Origin: Actinomycetes bacterium | Lineage (GTDB): Bacteria > Actinomycetota > CALGFH01 | Direction: 5' to 3' | DNA: 20,268 bases | Assembly (NCBI GenBank): GCA_030146615.1 | Contig: JASLBL010000573.1 | Location: 1-20,268 of the forward strand | Position numbers and translations under genes: made by a program | Notes under the pieces: generated by a model | What the model was told of the DNA's origin: nothing | The model's input: the letters and a program-made list of their open reading frames with translations, nothing else | Database searches by the model: none | Shown: positions 1 to 7,446 of the stretch, piece after piece | Numbering within the stretch: position 1 is the first letter of the stretch | How the letters are laid out: the number at the start of each line of letters is the position of its first letter

Positions 1-50
1 TTCCTGGTCCCCCCTTCTTTTTGCGGCCCCACCCGCCTCCGCCCCCGAGC

Positions 51-88
51 CTTGGGGGGGGAGCTCGCCCCCCCCACGGCCCCCCAAG
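51..88 (-). terminator. candidate GC-rich hairpin downstream of gyrB
   Basis: CTTGGGGGG (51-59) pairs perfectly with CCCCCCAAG (80-88), and the enclosed G-run and C-run can extend or compete with this stem. It lies about 30 bases past the gyrB stop. No T-tract follows in the gyrB direction, only an A-rich AAAAAGAAGG further on, so this is not a classic intrinsic terminator. It could be an L-shaped terminator of the kind proposed for actinobacteria, or a plain GC-rich structure. No gene is visible in bases 1-117. Confidence 0.35.
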
Positions 89-117
89 AGTGCCTGTGCC
101 ATGGGCAGGGTGGTCAC

Positions 118-2040
118 CTAGATGTCTAGGAAGCGGACGTCTTTGGCGTTGCGCTGGATGAAGTTGCGGCGGTACTCGACGTTCTCGCCCATCAGGATCG
201 TGAAGATCTCGTCGGCGATGGCCGCGTCCTCCAGCCCGACCTGGAGCAGGGTGCGCCGCTCCGGGTCCATGGTGGTCTCCCACAGCTCGTCCGCGTTCAT
301 CTCGCCCAGACCCTTGTACCGCTGTGGCTTCACGTTCCGGCTCTTGGCCGGGTTGCGCTTGAACCACTGCTCCCGCTCGACCTCGGTGTAGGCGTAGAAC
401 ACGTCGTTGTCGCCGCGGCCGTACTTGATCTTGTACAGCGGCGGCTGGGCGATATAGACGAACCCCGACTCGACCAGCCCCCGCAGGAACCGGAACAGGA
501 ACGTCAGCAGCAGGGTCCGGATGTGGGAGCCGTCGACGTCGGCGTCGGCCATGATCACGATCTTGTTGTAGCGGGCCTTGGTGAGGTCGAAGTCCTCACC
601 GATGCCGGTGCCCATGGCCGTGATGATGGACTGGATCTCGATGTTCTTGAGCGCCTGGTCCAGCCGGGCCTTCTCGACGTTCAGGATCTTGCCCCGGATG
701 GGGAGGATGGCCTGGAAGGTGCGGTTGCGGGCCTCCTTGGCCGACCCGCCGGCCGAGTTCCCCTCGACGATGAACAGCTCGGCCTGGCGCGGGTCGCGCG
801 AGGAGCAGTCGGCCAGCTTGCCAGGCAGCGACGACGACTCCAGCAGCGACTTGCGCCGGGTCAGCTCGCGGGCGTTGCGGGCCGCCATACGGGCCCGGGC
901 GGCCTGGATGCACTTGACCACGATCGCCTTGGCCTGGGGGCCGTGCTCCTCGAACCACTCGTCGAGGGCCCGGTTGGTGGTCTGCTGGACGAACCCCTTG
1001 ATGTCGGTGTTGCCGAGCTTGGTCTTGGTCTGGCCCTCGAACTGGGGCTCGCGCAGCTTCACCGAGACGATCGCGGTCAGGCCCTCGCGAACGTCGTCAC
1101 CGCTCAGGTTGGGGTCCTTCTCCTTGAGCAGGGCCGCGTTGCGGGCGTAGCGGTTGATCGTCGAGGTCAGGGCGGCCCGGAAGCCTTCCTCGTGGGTCCC
1201 GCCCTCGTGGGTGTTGATGGTGTTGGCGAAGGTCGAGACGGCGTCGTTGTAGCTCGAGTTCCACTGCATGGCGACCTCCACGAAATGGGAGTTCGCCTTG
1301 CCCTCGAAGTAGACGATCTGGGGGTGGACCGGCTCCTTGGAGGCGTTGATGTGGGCCACGAAGTCACGAATGCCGCCGGCGTACTCGTAGACTTCCGACT
1401 TCCCCTCGTCCCGCTCGTCCCGCTCGTCGGTGAGGCTGATACGCAGGCCGGCGTTCAGGAAGGCCATCTCCCGCATCCGGTTGGAGAGCGTCTCGAAGCG
1501 GAACTCGATCTCCTCGAAGATGTCCGGGTCGGGCCAGAAGGCGACCGTCGAGCCGTGGCCCTTGGCCTTGCCGACCCGCTCCAGCGGGGCGGTGGGCAGC
1601 CCGCGCTCGTAGCTCTGGCGGTGACGCCAGCCGTCGCGGACGACCTCGACGTCGAGCCGCTTGGAGAGGGCGTTGACCACCGACACGCCGACACCGTGCA
1701 GGCCGCCGGAGACGGCGTAGGAGTCGCCTCCGAACTTGCCCCCGGCGTGCAGGGTGGTCATGACCACCTCGAGCGCCGGCCGGTGCTCGACCGGGTGCTC
1801 GTCGACCGGGATGCCGCGGCCGTCGTCGGACACCCTGACCCCACCGTCGGCGGTCAGGGTGATGTCGATCCTGGTGCAGTAGCCGGCCAGGGCCTCGTCG
1901 ACGGCGTTGTCGACGACCTCGTACACGAGGTGGTGCAGGCCCCGCAGCCCGGTCGACCCGATGTACATCCCAGGTCGCTTGCGGACTGCCTCCAGCCCTT
2001 CAAGGACGGTGATCGATTCGGCGGTGTAACTCGTGACCAT
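118..2040 (-). CDS. gyrB: DNA gyrase subunit B
   Basis: ATPase subunit of DNA gyrase. With GyrA it introduces negative supercoils ahead of replication forks. The protein has 640 residues, normal for actinobacterial GyrB. Visible landmarks in order: GHKL ATPase motifs (EVVDNAVDEA, DDGRGIPVDEHP, GGLHGVGVSVVNALS), the QTKTKLGN loop of the transducer domain, the TOPRIM glutamate in VEGNSAGGSAK (E426), the metal-binding acidic cluster MADADVDGSH (D499, D501, D503), and the C-terminal RYKGLGEM and NAKDVRFLDI blocks. The ATG at 2040 is preceded by GAGGAG at suitable spacing. One residue is odd: the usual EGD of TOPRIM reads EGN (N428, codon 757-759), equivalent to E. coli GyrB D426. No gyrA start is visible in the 117 bases downstream. 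The 522-bp gap upstream and a candidate promoter suggest transcription separate from recF-dciA. Confidence 0.97.
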   Translation of the reverse strand: MVTSYTAESITVLEGLEAVRKRPGMYIGSTGLRGLHHLVYEVVDNAVDEALAGYCTRIDITLTADGGVRVSDDGRGIPVDEHPVEHRPALEVVMTTLHAGGKFGGDSYAVSGGLHGVGVSVVNALSKRLDVEVVRDGWRHRQSYERGLPTAPLERVGKAKGHGSTVAFWPDPDIFEEIEFRFETLSNRMREMAFLNAGLRISLTDERDERDEGKSEVYEYAGGIRDFVAHINASKEPVHPQIVYFEGKANSHFVEVAMQWNSSYNDAVSTFANTINTHEGGTHEEGFRAALTSTINRYARNAALLKEKDPNLSGDDVREGLTAIVSVKLREPQFEGQTKTKLGNTDIKGFVQQTTNRALDEWFEEHGPQAKAIVVKCIQAARARMAARNARELTRRKSLLESSSLPGKLADCSSRDPRQAELFIVEGNSAGGSAKEARNRTFQAILPIRGKILNVEKARLDQALKNIEIQSIITAMGTGIGEDFDLTKARYNKIVIMADADVDGSHIRTLLLTFLFRFLRGLVESGFVYIAQPPLYKIKYGRGDNDVFYAYTEVEREQWFKRNPAKSRNVKPQRYKGLGEMNADELWETTMDPERRTLLQVGLEDAAIADEIFTILMGENVEYRRNFIQRNAKDVRFLDI

Positions 2041-2150
2041 TGAACTCCTCAGTCAGCCCCAAACAGGCACGGCGCGGGAAGGCACGCCGTCCGTACGGAA
2101 CCAGACGGTGCGCAGTCGCAGTGCGCAGGGAGGGGGAAGATCCCACGACA

Positions 2151-2159
2151 AGTATAGCA
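2151..2159 (-). promoter_or_regulatory. candidate gyrB promoter, extended -10
   Basis: On the minus strand this reads TGCTATACT: a near-consensus -10 hexamer (TATACT) with the TGN extension. No convincing -35 is present at 16-18 bp, as is common for extended -10 promoters. The predicted start lies near 2144, giving a leader of about 100 nt. It sits in the only A/T-containing patch of an otherwise very GC-rich gap. Confidence 0.5.
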
Positions 2160-2262
2160 CGAGTCTTCATCTCCCATACCTCGTTCGCGCAGGTCAGAGG
2201 CTACATCAGCCCCGTGACAGCGGCCCTCTGGCCGCCGGAGCCAGCTCCGCTACAGGTAATGC

Positions 2263-2333
2263 GGTCACGGGCCCGCGGACGGGGGGGTTGGGGGGCCGTC
2301 GAGGGCGGATCCGGCGGGGTCACGGGCCCGCGG
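2263..2333. repeat. 16-bp direct repeat upstream of gyrB
   Basis: GGTCACGGGCCCGCGG occurs exactly at 2263-2278 and 2318-2333, 55 bp apart. Each copy contains the palindromic core CGGGCCCG. Function is unknown; a protein-binding site or simple GC-rich duplication are both possible. Confidence 0.5.
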
Positions 2334-2562
2334 GCCGACGATTGGGGGTCGGGAGCCGGTGAGGCGTGGGATCGGGGTTGCGAGATCCGGACGGAGAAGT
2401 CAAAGGCTGGGGGTGTGGATTGGAGGTTGGAGGGGGTGCGGGGTCGGGGCTGTGGAAACCCGCCGTCCCCTTCCGGCTCCCTCGGCTACCCTCCCGACCG
2501 GGGCTCTCGCCACCGGCGGGGGTTTCACTGGCATGGCCCCGTCCAGCGGGCGTGACCCTCGG

Positions 2563-2886
2563 TCAGCGGCGGCCGCGGCCCTCGTTGGTTCGGACCTGGA
2601 TCCGGCGGACGAGGCCGTGGCCGCACTCGGCGCCGAGGCGGTCGAGGAGCTTGCCCTGGAGGTAGGTGAGCTGGGTCGCCCAGGCGGCGGAGTCGGCGAC
2701 GACCTGGAGGGTGCCGTCCTCCTCCAGGCGGCTCGGCTGGCAGTGGGCGGCGACCGCGGCCCCGACGACCTCGGGCCAGCGGGCGACCACCCGGGCCGCG
2801 GCAAGCCGCCCGTCCCACCCGCGGGCCCGGAGCACGTCGGCCAGCTCGGCCCCGATCGGCCGCGGTTCCCGGCTCCGGCGTGTCAT
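2563..2886 (-). CDS. dciA: DUF721 / DciA-like protein
   Basis: A 107-residue protein matching the DUF721 family: RWPEVVGAAVAAHCQPSRLEEDG followed by a TLQVVADSAAWATQL strand-helix block and a basic C-terminus. DciA proteins are the ancestral bacterial loaders or recruiters of the replicative helicase DnaB. Actinobacteria lack DnaC/DnaI and keep a DUF721 gene between recF and gyrB, as here. The family role comes from other species; the assignment here rests on domain and position. The ATG at 2886 has a weak GAGGG-type ribosome site. It lies 86 bp downstream of recF and could share its transcript. It is shorter than mycobacterial and streptomycete homologues, being essentially the bare domain. 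Confidence 0.85.
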   Translation of the reverse strand: MTRRSREPRPIGAELADVLRARGWDGRLAAARVVARWPEVVGAAVAAHCQPSRLEEDGTLQVVADSAAWATQLTYLQGKLLDRLGAECGHGLVRRIQVRTNEGRGRR

Positions 2887-2972
2887 GCCCTCACTCTCTC
2901 ATCTCTGGCCGACACGTCGGTCCAGCCCCTGACCAGCGGGCGACCAGTCCGACCCATCTGCACTGGTTTGGG

Positions 2973-4100
2973 TCACGAACCCTTGCTGAGCTGCACGGAT
3001 CCTGGTTCCACGTGAAACACGGCCGCGTCGAGCTCGGGGGTCAGCTCCTCGGCGACCGCCGCGGTGACGATCGTTTGCTCGGCGGCCAGAGCTGCCTCGG
3101 CGACCCGGTCCCGGCGTTGCCGGTCCAGCTCGGCGAACACGTCGTCCATGAGCAGCACCGGCTCCTCACCCTCCTCGGTCAGCAGCCGGTGTGACCCCAG
3201 TCGCAGCGCCAGGGCCAGCGACCACGCCTCGCCGTGGGACGCATGGGTGCGCGCGGGCAGCCCCCGGAGGGCGAGCGAAAGGTCGTCCCGGTGGGGGCCG
3301 GACAGGGTGATGCCCCGCTCGACCTCACGGCTGCGGTCGGCGACCAGCCGCTCGCGCAGCGCCTGGGCCAGCTTGGCCGGGTCAGGGTCGAGCCCGAGGG
3401 TCCCGGCGACCGAGGACACATAGGCGACGTCGACCTCGTCGTCCCGGCCGGCCAGGCGCTGGTAGGCGAGCTCGACCCGGGGCGTGAGCGCCGCCACCAG
3501 GCGGAGCCGCTCGGACCAGATCTCGGCCCCGGCCGAGGCCAGCTTCTCGTCCCAGACCTCGAGGGTGGCCAGGGCGCTGGCCGGCAGCCGCCCGCCGGCG
3601 CTCCGCAGCAGGGTGTTTCGCTGGCGGAGCACCCGGTCGTAGTCCTGCCGGCTGCCGTGGTACCGGGGCAGCCGCTGGGTGGCCAGGGTGTCGAGGAAGC
3701 GGCGCCGCTCCTCCGGGTCGCCGCGAACCAGCCCCAGATCCTCGGGCGCGAACACGGTCGCCCGAAGGACCCCGAGGAGGTCCCTGGCCCGAGGTACCGG
3801 CGCGCCGTTCACCCGCCCACGGACCCCGCTGCCGGGCCGCAGCTCGACGTCGACCAGCAGCCGTCGCCCCGCCCGGTGCACGGCGGCCCGGATCACCGCC
3901 GACGCCGCCCCGGCCCGGATCAACGCCGCGTCCTGCCCGACCCGGTGCGATCCCAGGGTCGCGAGGTAGCCGATCGCCTCCAGCAGGTTCGTCTTGCCGA
4001 CCCCGTTGGGGCCGACCAGCACCGACACCCCGGCCGGCAGCTCCACCGCCGCATGGTCGTGGTTCCGGAACTCGACAACCTCCAGCCGTTCCACCCGCAT
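2973..4100 (-). CDS. recF: DNA replication and repair protein RecF
   Basis: SMC-like ATPase that helps load RecA on gapped DNA through RecFOR. The protein has 375 residues, a normal length. Walker A is GPNGVGKT (residues 30-37), the ABC-type signature region is LSGPHRDDLSLALRG, and the Walker B/D-loop is VLLMDDVFAELD. The ATG at 4100 is supported by the conserved N-terminal strand MRVERLEVVEFRNH. It lies 59 bp downstream of dnaN. The ribosome site is poor, and a TAGGCT hexamer 6 nt before the ATG suggests a leaderless mRNA. The last codons overlap a parS-like site (3004-3019), which encodes FHVEP near the C-terminus. Confidence 0.96.
   Translation of the reverse strand: MRVERLEVVEFRNHDHAAVELPAGVSVLVGPNGVGKTNLLEAIGYLATLGSHRVGQDAALIRAGAASAVIRAAVHRAGRRLLVDVELRPGSGVRGRVNGAPVPRARDLLGVLRATVFAPEDLGLVRGDPEERRRFLDTLATQRLPRYHGSRQDYDRVLRQRNTLLRSAGGRLPASALATLEVWDEKLASAGAEIWSERLRLVAALTPRVELAYQRLAGRDDEVDVAYVSSVAGTLGLDPDPAKLAQALRERLVADRSREVERGITLSGPHRDDLSLALRGLPARTHASHGEAWSLALALRLGSHRLLTEEGEEPVLLMDDVFAELDRQRRDRVAEAALAAEQTIVTAAVAEELTPELDAAVFHVEPGSVQLSKGS
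3004..3019. promoter_or_regulatory. parS: parS site, near-consensus, inside recF 3' end
   Basis: GGTTCCACGTGAAACA differs only at its first base from the B. subtilis Spo0J site TGTTCCACGTGAAACA, and at two bases from the palindrome TGTTTCACGTGAAACA. It is a probable ParB nucleation site on the opposite side of the origin from parAB. It lies within the recF coding sequence just before the stop codon. Confidence 0.75.
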
Positions 4101-4106
4101 GCCAGC

Positions 4107-4112
4107 AGCCTA
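4107..4112 (-). promoter_or_regulatory. candidate recF -10 box, leaderless
   Basis: The minus strand reads TAGGCT, then six bases, then the recF ATG. A TANNNT hexamer 6-8 bases before RTG is the known signature of leaderless actinobacterial transcripts, and recF here lacks a good Shine-Dalgarno. No -35 element is evident. Confidence 0.35.
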
Positions 4113-4159
4113 GACCGACAGTGGCGCCGACCGGGGCGAACAACAGGATCCGGGGTGCC

Positions 4160-5254
4160 TCATCCCGGCAGCCGAACCGGCATCAGCAGGTACATGAAGG
4201 CAAGGGCGTCGTTGCCGTGGATGAGCGCCGGCTTGAGGCCGTCGCGGACCTCGATGACGGCCTCGTTGTCGTCCACCGCCGCGACCCCGTCGCTCAGGTA
4301 GACCGGGTTGAAGGCGATGGTCAGCCCCTCGCCCTCGTACTTGGCGTCCACCGAGGCGGCGCCCCGGCCGACGTCCTGGAGGCTGCCGTCGACCTGGAGG
4401 CGCTCGCGGTCGAAGGTCAGCCGCACCGGGTTGTTGTTCTGGCCGTACGGGGTGACCTGCTTGAGGGCGTCCAGCAGGATCTGGCGGTCGAGGGTGGCGA
4501 CGCTCTCGTAGCCCGACGGGATCAGGCTGCGGAACTTGGGGAACTCGCCCTCGACCAGCCGCGAGGTGAGCCGGCGGCCGCCGCCGGCGAAGGTCACCTG
4601 GTGCGGCTCGATGCCGATCTCGACCGTGGCCTCGCCGGCCAGGGCCCGGGCCGCCTCGGTGAGGGCCCGCGCCGGGACCAGGGCGGTCATCGGCTCGTGC
4701 TGCCAGCTCCAGTCGAGCGTGCGGACGGCCAGGCGGTAGGAGTCGGTGGCGGCCAGGGTGAGGCGCTCTGGCTCCGCCTCGAACAGCACGGCGGTCAGGA
4801 CCGGCCGGGCCTCGTCATGCGAGGCGGCCCGGCCGACCTGGGCGGCGGCGCCAGCCAGGGCCTCGCCGGACAGGGTGCCGACGTGCTCGAGCGACGGCTG
4901 GGTGAGGGTGGGGAAGTCCTCGGCGTCGAGCAGGCGCAGCTCGTGGGTGATCTGGCCCCGCCGGACCTCCAGCCCGCCGTCGGCCGCCTCGACCTGGACC
5001 AGGCCGGTGGGCAGGTTCCTGGCCACGTCGCCGAAGATGCGGCCCGGGACCACGAGGCGGCCGTCGGCCTCGCCCCGGACCTCGATCACGGCCTCGCCGG
5101 TGTGCTCCAGGTCGGTCGAGGCCAGCCGCAGCCGGTTCCCCTCGAGCTCGACCAGGGTGCCGCCCAGCACGGGCAGGGTGGGTCTGGTCGAGACCGTCCG
5201 ACTGACCCAGGCCACCGCGTCGGCGAAGTTGTCGCGCTCAGTCGTGAACTTCAA
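4160..5254 (-). CDS. dnaN: DNA polymerase III sliding clamp (beta subunit)
   Basis: Ring-shaped processivity clamp for DNA polymerase III. The 364-residue protein fits the three-domain family. It starts MKFTTERDNFADAVAWVSRT, the typical actinobacterial N-terminus. It continues with RPTLPVLGGTLVELEG, KFRSLIPSGYE in the middle domain, and ends LALAFMYLLMPVRLPG-like (residues AFMYLLMPVRLPG seen), the conserved clamp C-terminus. The start is a TTG at 5254, preceded by GGGAGG about 9 nt upstream; no alternative fits the conserved N-terminus. It lies downstream of dnaA across a 259-bp gap containing origin-like repeats. Confidence 0.96.
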   Translation of the reverse strand: MKFTTERDNFADAVAWVSRTVSTRPTLPVLGGTLVELEGNRLRLASTDLEHTGEAVIEVRGEADGRLVVPGRIFGDVARNLPTGLVQVEAADGGLEVRRGQITHELRLLDAEDFPTLTQPSLEHVGTLSGEALAGAAAQVGRAASHDEARPVLTAVLFEAEPERLTLAATDSYRLAVRTLDWSWQHEPMTALVPARALTEAARALAGEATVEIGIEPHQVTFAGGGRRLTSRLVEGEFPKFRSLIPSGYESVATLDRQILLDALKQVTPYGQNNNPVRLTFDRERLQVDGSLQDVGRGAASVDAKYEGEGLTIAFNPVYLSDGVAAVDDNEAVIEVRDGLKPALIHGNDALAFMYLLMPVRLPG

Positions 5255-5513
5255 GGCAGTCGACCTCCCGACCTTTCCCCAGGGTCTTGGTGTTGGTTGT
5301 TTGTAGATCTAGAGAACCTTGGAACAGCAATAGGCGCTGTGGGCATGTGGACGGACCCGTGATCCTCCAGCGTGCGGCGGCTGCCGCCGTCCCAGATGGG
5401 GTGGGGAGAACACCGCCCGGCTGTCCCCAGGTGGGCCGCCGCCCCTGGGACGCCGCCCTTTGTCCCCCGCCTATCGACAGGCCGTCCCCAGCTCGTCCCC
5501 AGGCCATGGCGGC
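5255..5513. other. oriC: dnaA-dnaN intergenic region, probable part of oriC
   Basis: In characterised actinobacteria oriC lies between dnaA and dnaN. This 259-bp gap has a relatively AT-rich stretch (about 5284-5335) that could be the unwinding element. It also has repeated DnaA-box-like 9-mers, mostly with core TCCCCA instead of TCCACA: 5273-5281, 5402-5410 (minus), 5421-5429, 5460-5468, 5482-5490 and 5493-5501. CTATCGACA (5471-5479) and CCGTCCACA (minus, 5346-5354) are two-mismatch matches to TTRTCCACA. No box is perfect, so the site may depend on cooperative weak boxes. The recognition helix of DnaA looks standard. The dnaN promoter should also lie here, but I see no convincing one. Confidence 0.6.
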
Positions 5514-6902
5514 TCATGACCCCTGCTGCTGGGCGCGGACCTTGACCCGGTTGGTCAGCTCCTGGACCTGGTTGTAGATGCTGCGCCGCTCCCGCATGAG
5601 CCCGCGGATCTTCTGGGTGGCGTGCATGACCGTGGTGTGGTCGCGGCCGCCGAAGGCCTGCCCGATCTTGGGCAGCGACAGGTCGGTGAGCTCGCGGGTC
5701 AGGTACATGGCCATCTGCCTGGCCGTGACCAGCAGCCGGGAGCGGTTGGAGCCGGTCAGGTCCTCGATGGTCAGGCCGAAGTAGGTGGCCGTCTCGGCCA
5801 TGATGATCGGCACCGAGACCTCGCGCCGCCCCTCGTCCGGGAACAGGTCCTTGAGCACGATCTCGGCCAGGGCCAGGTCGATCGGGCTGCCGTTGAGCGA
5901 GGAGAACGCCGTCACCCGGATCAGCGCGCCCTCCAGCTCACGGATGTTGGACTGGACCTTGGAGGCGATGAAGGAGAGCACGTCGTCGGGCACGCTCAGG
6001 CCGTCGGCGACCGACTTCTTGCGCAGGATGGCGATCCGGGTCTCGAGGTCGGGTGGCTGGACGTCGGTGATCAGGCCCCACTCGAACCGGCTGCGGAGGC
6101 GGTCCTCCAGCGTCGCGATCTGCTTGGGCGGCCGGTCCGAGGAGATCACGATCTGCTTGTCGGCGTTGTGGAGCGCGTTGAAGGTGTGGAAGAACTCCTC
6201 CTGGGTGCGCTCCTTGCCTTCCAGGAACTGGATGTCGTCGATCAGGAGGACGTCATTGTCCCGGTAGCGGCGCTGGAAGGCCCCGGTGCGGTCGTCGCGG
6301 ATGGCGTTGATGAACTCGTTGGTGAACTGCTCGCTGGACACGTACCGGATGCGGGCCTGCGGGTAGAGGTTGCCCGTGTAGTGGCCGATCGCATGCAGCA
6401 GGTGGGTCTTGCCCAGACCGGCCCCGCCGTAGATGAAGAGCGGGTTGTAGGACTTGGCCGGCGCCTCGGCCACGGCCACGGCGGCCGCGTGGGCGAACCG
6501 GTTGGACGAGCCGATCACGAACCGCTCGAAGGTGTACTTGGGCGTCAGCTGGGGGCGCTCGGCGGCCGGCTTGGGCGCGACGACCGGACGCAGCTGCTCC
6601 TCGTCGCCGACGGTGTCCTCCAGCGGCCCGACCGTGACCCGGATGTCCAGTGGCCGGCCGGCGACCCGCCCAAGGGCCGCGACGACCGTCGGCGCGTAGC
6701 GCTGCTCGATCCATTCCTTGACGAACTCGTCCGGAACGGCCAGGACCAGCGTGTCACCGGACACCGCCACCGGGCGGATCTGGGCCAGCCAGGCCTTGTG
6801 GGTCGACCCGGCGCCGTCTAGCGACTCGAGGCACGCCGTCCAGATCGCCGCCGCGTCGTCATGGAACCCTTCGACCACAGCCGCCTCATCCCTTTCCGGC
6901 AA
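5514..6902 (-). CDS. dnaA: chromosomal replication initiator DnaA
   Basis: AAA+ protein that binds DnaA boxes and opens oriC. It has 462 residues. Domain I spans about 1-90, followed by a short linker. The AAA+ domain contains Walker A GGAGLGKT (near residues 157-165), Walker B VLLIDDIQF, sensor 1 VISSDRPP and the DRLRSRFEWGL arginine-finger block. The C-terminal DNA-binding domain contains the signature FGGRDHTTVMHA (about 415-427). The start is TTG at 6902, with an excellent GGAGGA five bases upstream; no ATG fits. The unstructured linker (domain II) is short compared with Streptomyces DnaA. The 409-bp gap upstream carries four DnaA boxes, consistent with autoregulation. Confidence 0.97.
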   Translation of the reverse strand: MPERDEAAVVEGFHDDAAAIWTACLESLDGAGSTHKAWLAQIRPVAVSGDTLVLAVPDEFVKEWIEQRYAPTVVAALGRVAGRPLDIRVTVGPLEDTVGDEEQLRPVVAPKPAAERPQLTPKYTFERFVIGSSNRFAHAAAVAVAEAPAKSYNPLFIYGGAGLGKTHLLHAIGHYTGNLYPQARIRYVSSEQFTNEFINAIRDDRTGAFQRRYRDNDVLLIDDIQFLEGKERTQEEFFHTFNALHNADKQIVISSDRPPKQIATLEDRLRSRFEWGLITDVQPPDLETRIAILRKKSVADGLSVPDDVLSFIASKVQSNIRELEGALIRVTAFSSLNGSPIDLALAEIVLKDLFPDEGRREVSVPIIMAETATYFGLTIEDLTGSNRSRLLVTARQMAMYLTRELTDLSLPKIGQAFGGRDHTTVMHATQKIRGLMRERRSIYNQVQELTNRVKVRAQQQGS

Positions 6903-6946
6903 TCGAGTCCTCCGGATGCCGACAGTGTGCGCTGACCGTGCGACAC

Positions 6947-6973
6947 ACCCTACGACCCTTGGACCCGTCGCAA
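6947..6973 (-). promoter_or_regulatory. possible dnaA promoter
   Basis: On the minus strand TTGCGA (6968-6973) and TAGGGT (6947-6952) are separated by 15 bp. This is tighter than usual, so the call is weak. The -35 lies directly beside the first DnaA box (6979-6987), the arrangement expected for DnaA repression of its own gene. Confidence 0.3.
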
Positions 6974-6978
6974 CCTAC

Positions 6979-7027
6979 ATATCCACACCCCCATCCACAG
7001 GTGTGGAGAACCCGACCCTGTGGACGC
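6979..7027. promoter_or_regulatory. cluster of four DnaA boxes between dnaA and rpmH
   Basis: Four 9-mers with an intact TCCACA core lie in 49 bp: ATATCCACA (6979-6987, +), CCATCCACA (6991-6999, +), TTCTCCACA (7002-7010, -) and GCGTCCACA (7019-7027, -). The middle two form the inverted pair TCCACA-GG-TGTGGA. They have one to two mismatches to TTRTCCACA. They could be origin boxes, dnaA autoregulatory boxes, or both. The rest of the 6903-7211 gap shows no gene. Confidence 0.7.
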
Positions 7028-7211
7028 GGTGGCCCGACCGGGCCGGTACCGGGAGAGACGGCAGACCCTCGACGTAGAGGGCAGATGGCCGTGACGGGGA
7101 AGCCGGGCCAGACGTGTGGGCCGCCGACTGAAGGCGGGCCGGAGGATAGCATCGGCGGCCGCGGCCTCTCAAGGGCTCGTTTCAGGACTCAGCAGGGGTG
7201 ACGAGGCCGCG

Positions 7212-7241
7212 TTGACGTCGTTCGCGCAAGGCCCGTACCAT
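7212..7241 (+). promoter_or_regulatory. promoter of the rpmH operon
   Basis: TTGACG (7212-7217) and TACCAT (7236-7241) are separated by 18 bp, a good housekeeping-sigma promoter for a high-GC organism. Transcription would start near 7248, giving a ~64-nt leader before rpmH and diverging from dnaA. Confidence 0.65.
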
Positions 7242-7311
7242 CGTCTTTCGGCGCGTTCTCCGCGCCCTGTCTTGCCTGCCCTCCGCCTCGACCGGGTTAG
7301 GAGCCGTCGTC

Positions 7312-7446
7312 GTGAAGCGTACATTCCAGCCGAACAACCGTAAGCGCGCCAAGACGCATGGCTTCCGCATCCGGATGCGCACGCGCGCCGGCCGCTCGAT
7401 CATCGCCCGCCGACGGGCCAAGGGCCGCGTCCGGCTCGGAGCCTGA
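7312..7446 (+). CDS. rpmH: 50S ribosomal protein bL34
   Basis: A 44-residue basic ribosomal protein of the large subunit. It opens MKRTFQPNNRKRAKTHGFR and contains the TRAGRSIIARRRAKGR block, both diagnostic of bL34. The start is GTG at 7312 with TAGGAG about 8 nt upstream. It is first in the rightward operon before rnpA, the near-universal bacterial order at the origin. Confidence 0.97.
   Translation: MKRTFQPNNRKRAKTHGFRIRMRTRAGRSIIARRRAKGRVRLGA

Larger units (their letters stand above)
2041..2562. other. gene-free gap between dciA-like gene and gyrB
   Basis: This 522-bp stretch is unusually long for this locus. I see no protein with family features in any frame; open frames here are GC-driven. 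It holds the candidate gyrB promoter near 2151-2159 and a 16-bp direct repeat (2263-2278 and 2318-2333) flanking a G-rich run. The ~100-base gyrB leader (about 2041-2144) shows no riboswitch fold that I recognise. Confidence 0.5.

Noticed and set aside
523..2043. 506-codon plus-strand open frame antisense to gyrB
   Set aside because: GC-rich third positions keep the antisense frame open; the translation is Val/Gly/Asp-rich with no family motif, while gyrB on the other strand is unmistakable.
4121..5362. Long plus-strand frame antisense to dnaN
   Set aside because: Same antisense effect; composition is dominated by Gly/Leu/Asp/Val and it has no recognisable domain.
5622..6821. 399-codon plus-strand frame antisense to dnaA
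   Set aside because: Mirror of a conserved gene; no motif of its own.
7310..7320. Additional parS-like match (CGTGAAGCGT) at rpmH
   Set aside because: Only half of the palindrome resembles parS and it is explained by the MKR codons of rpmH.
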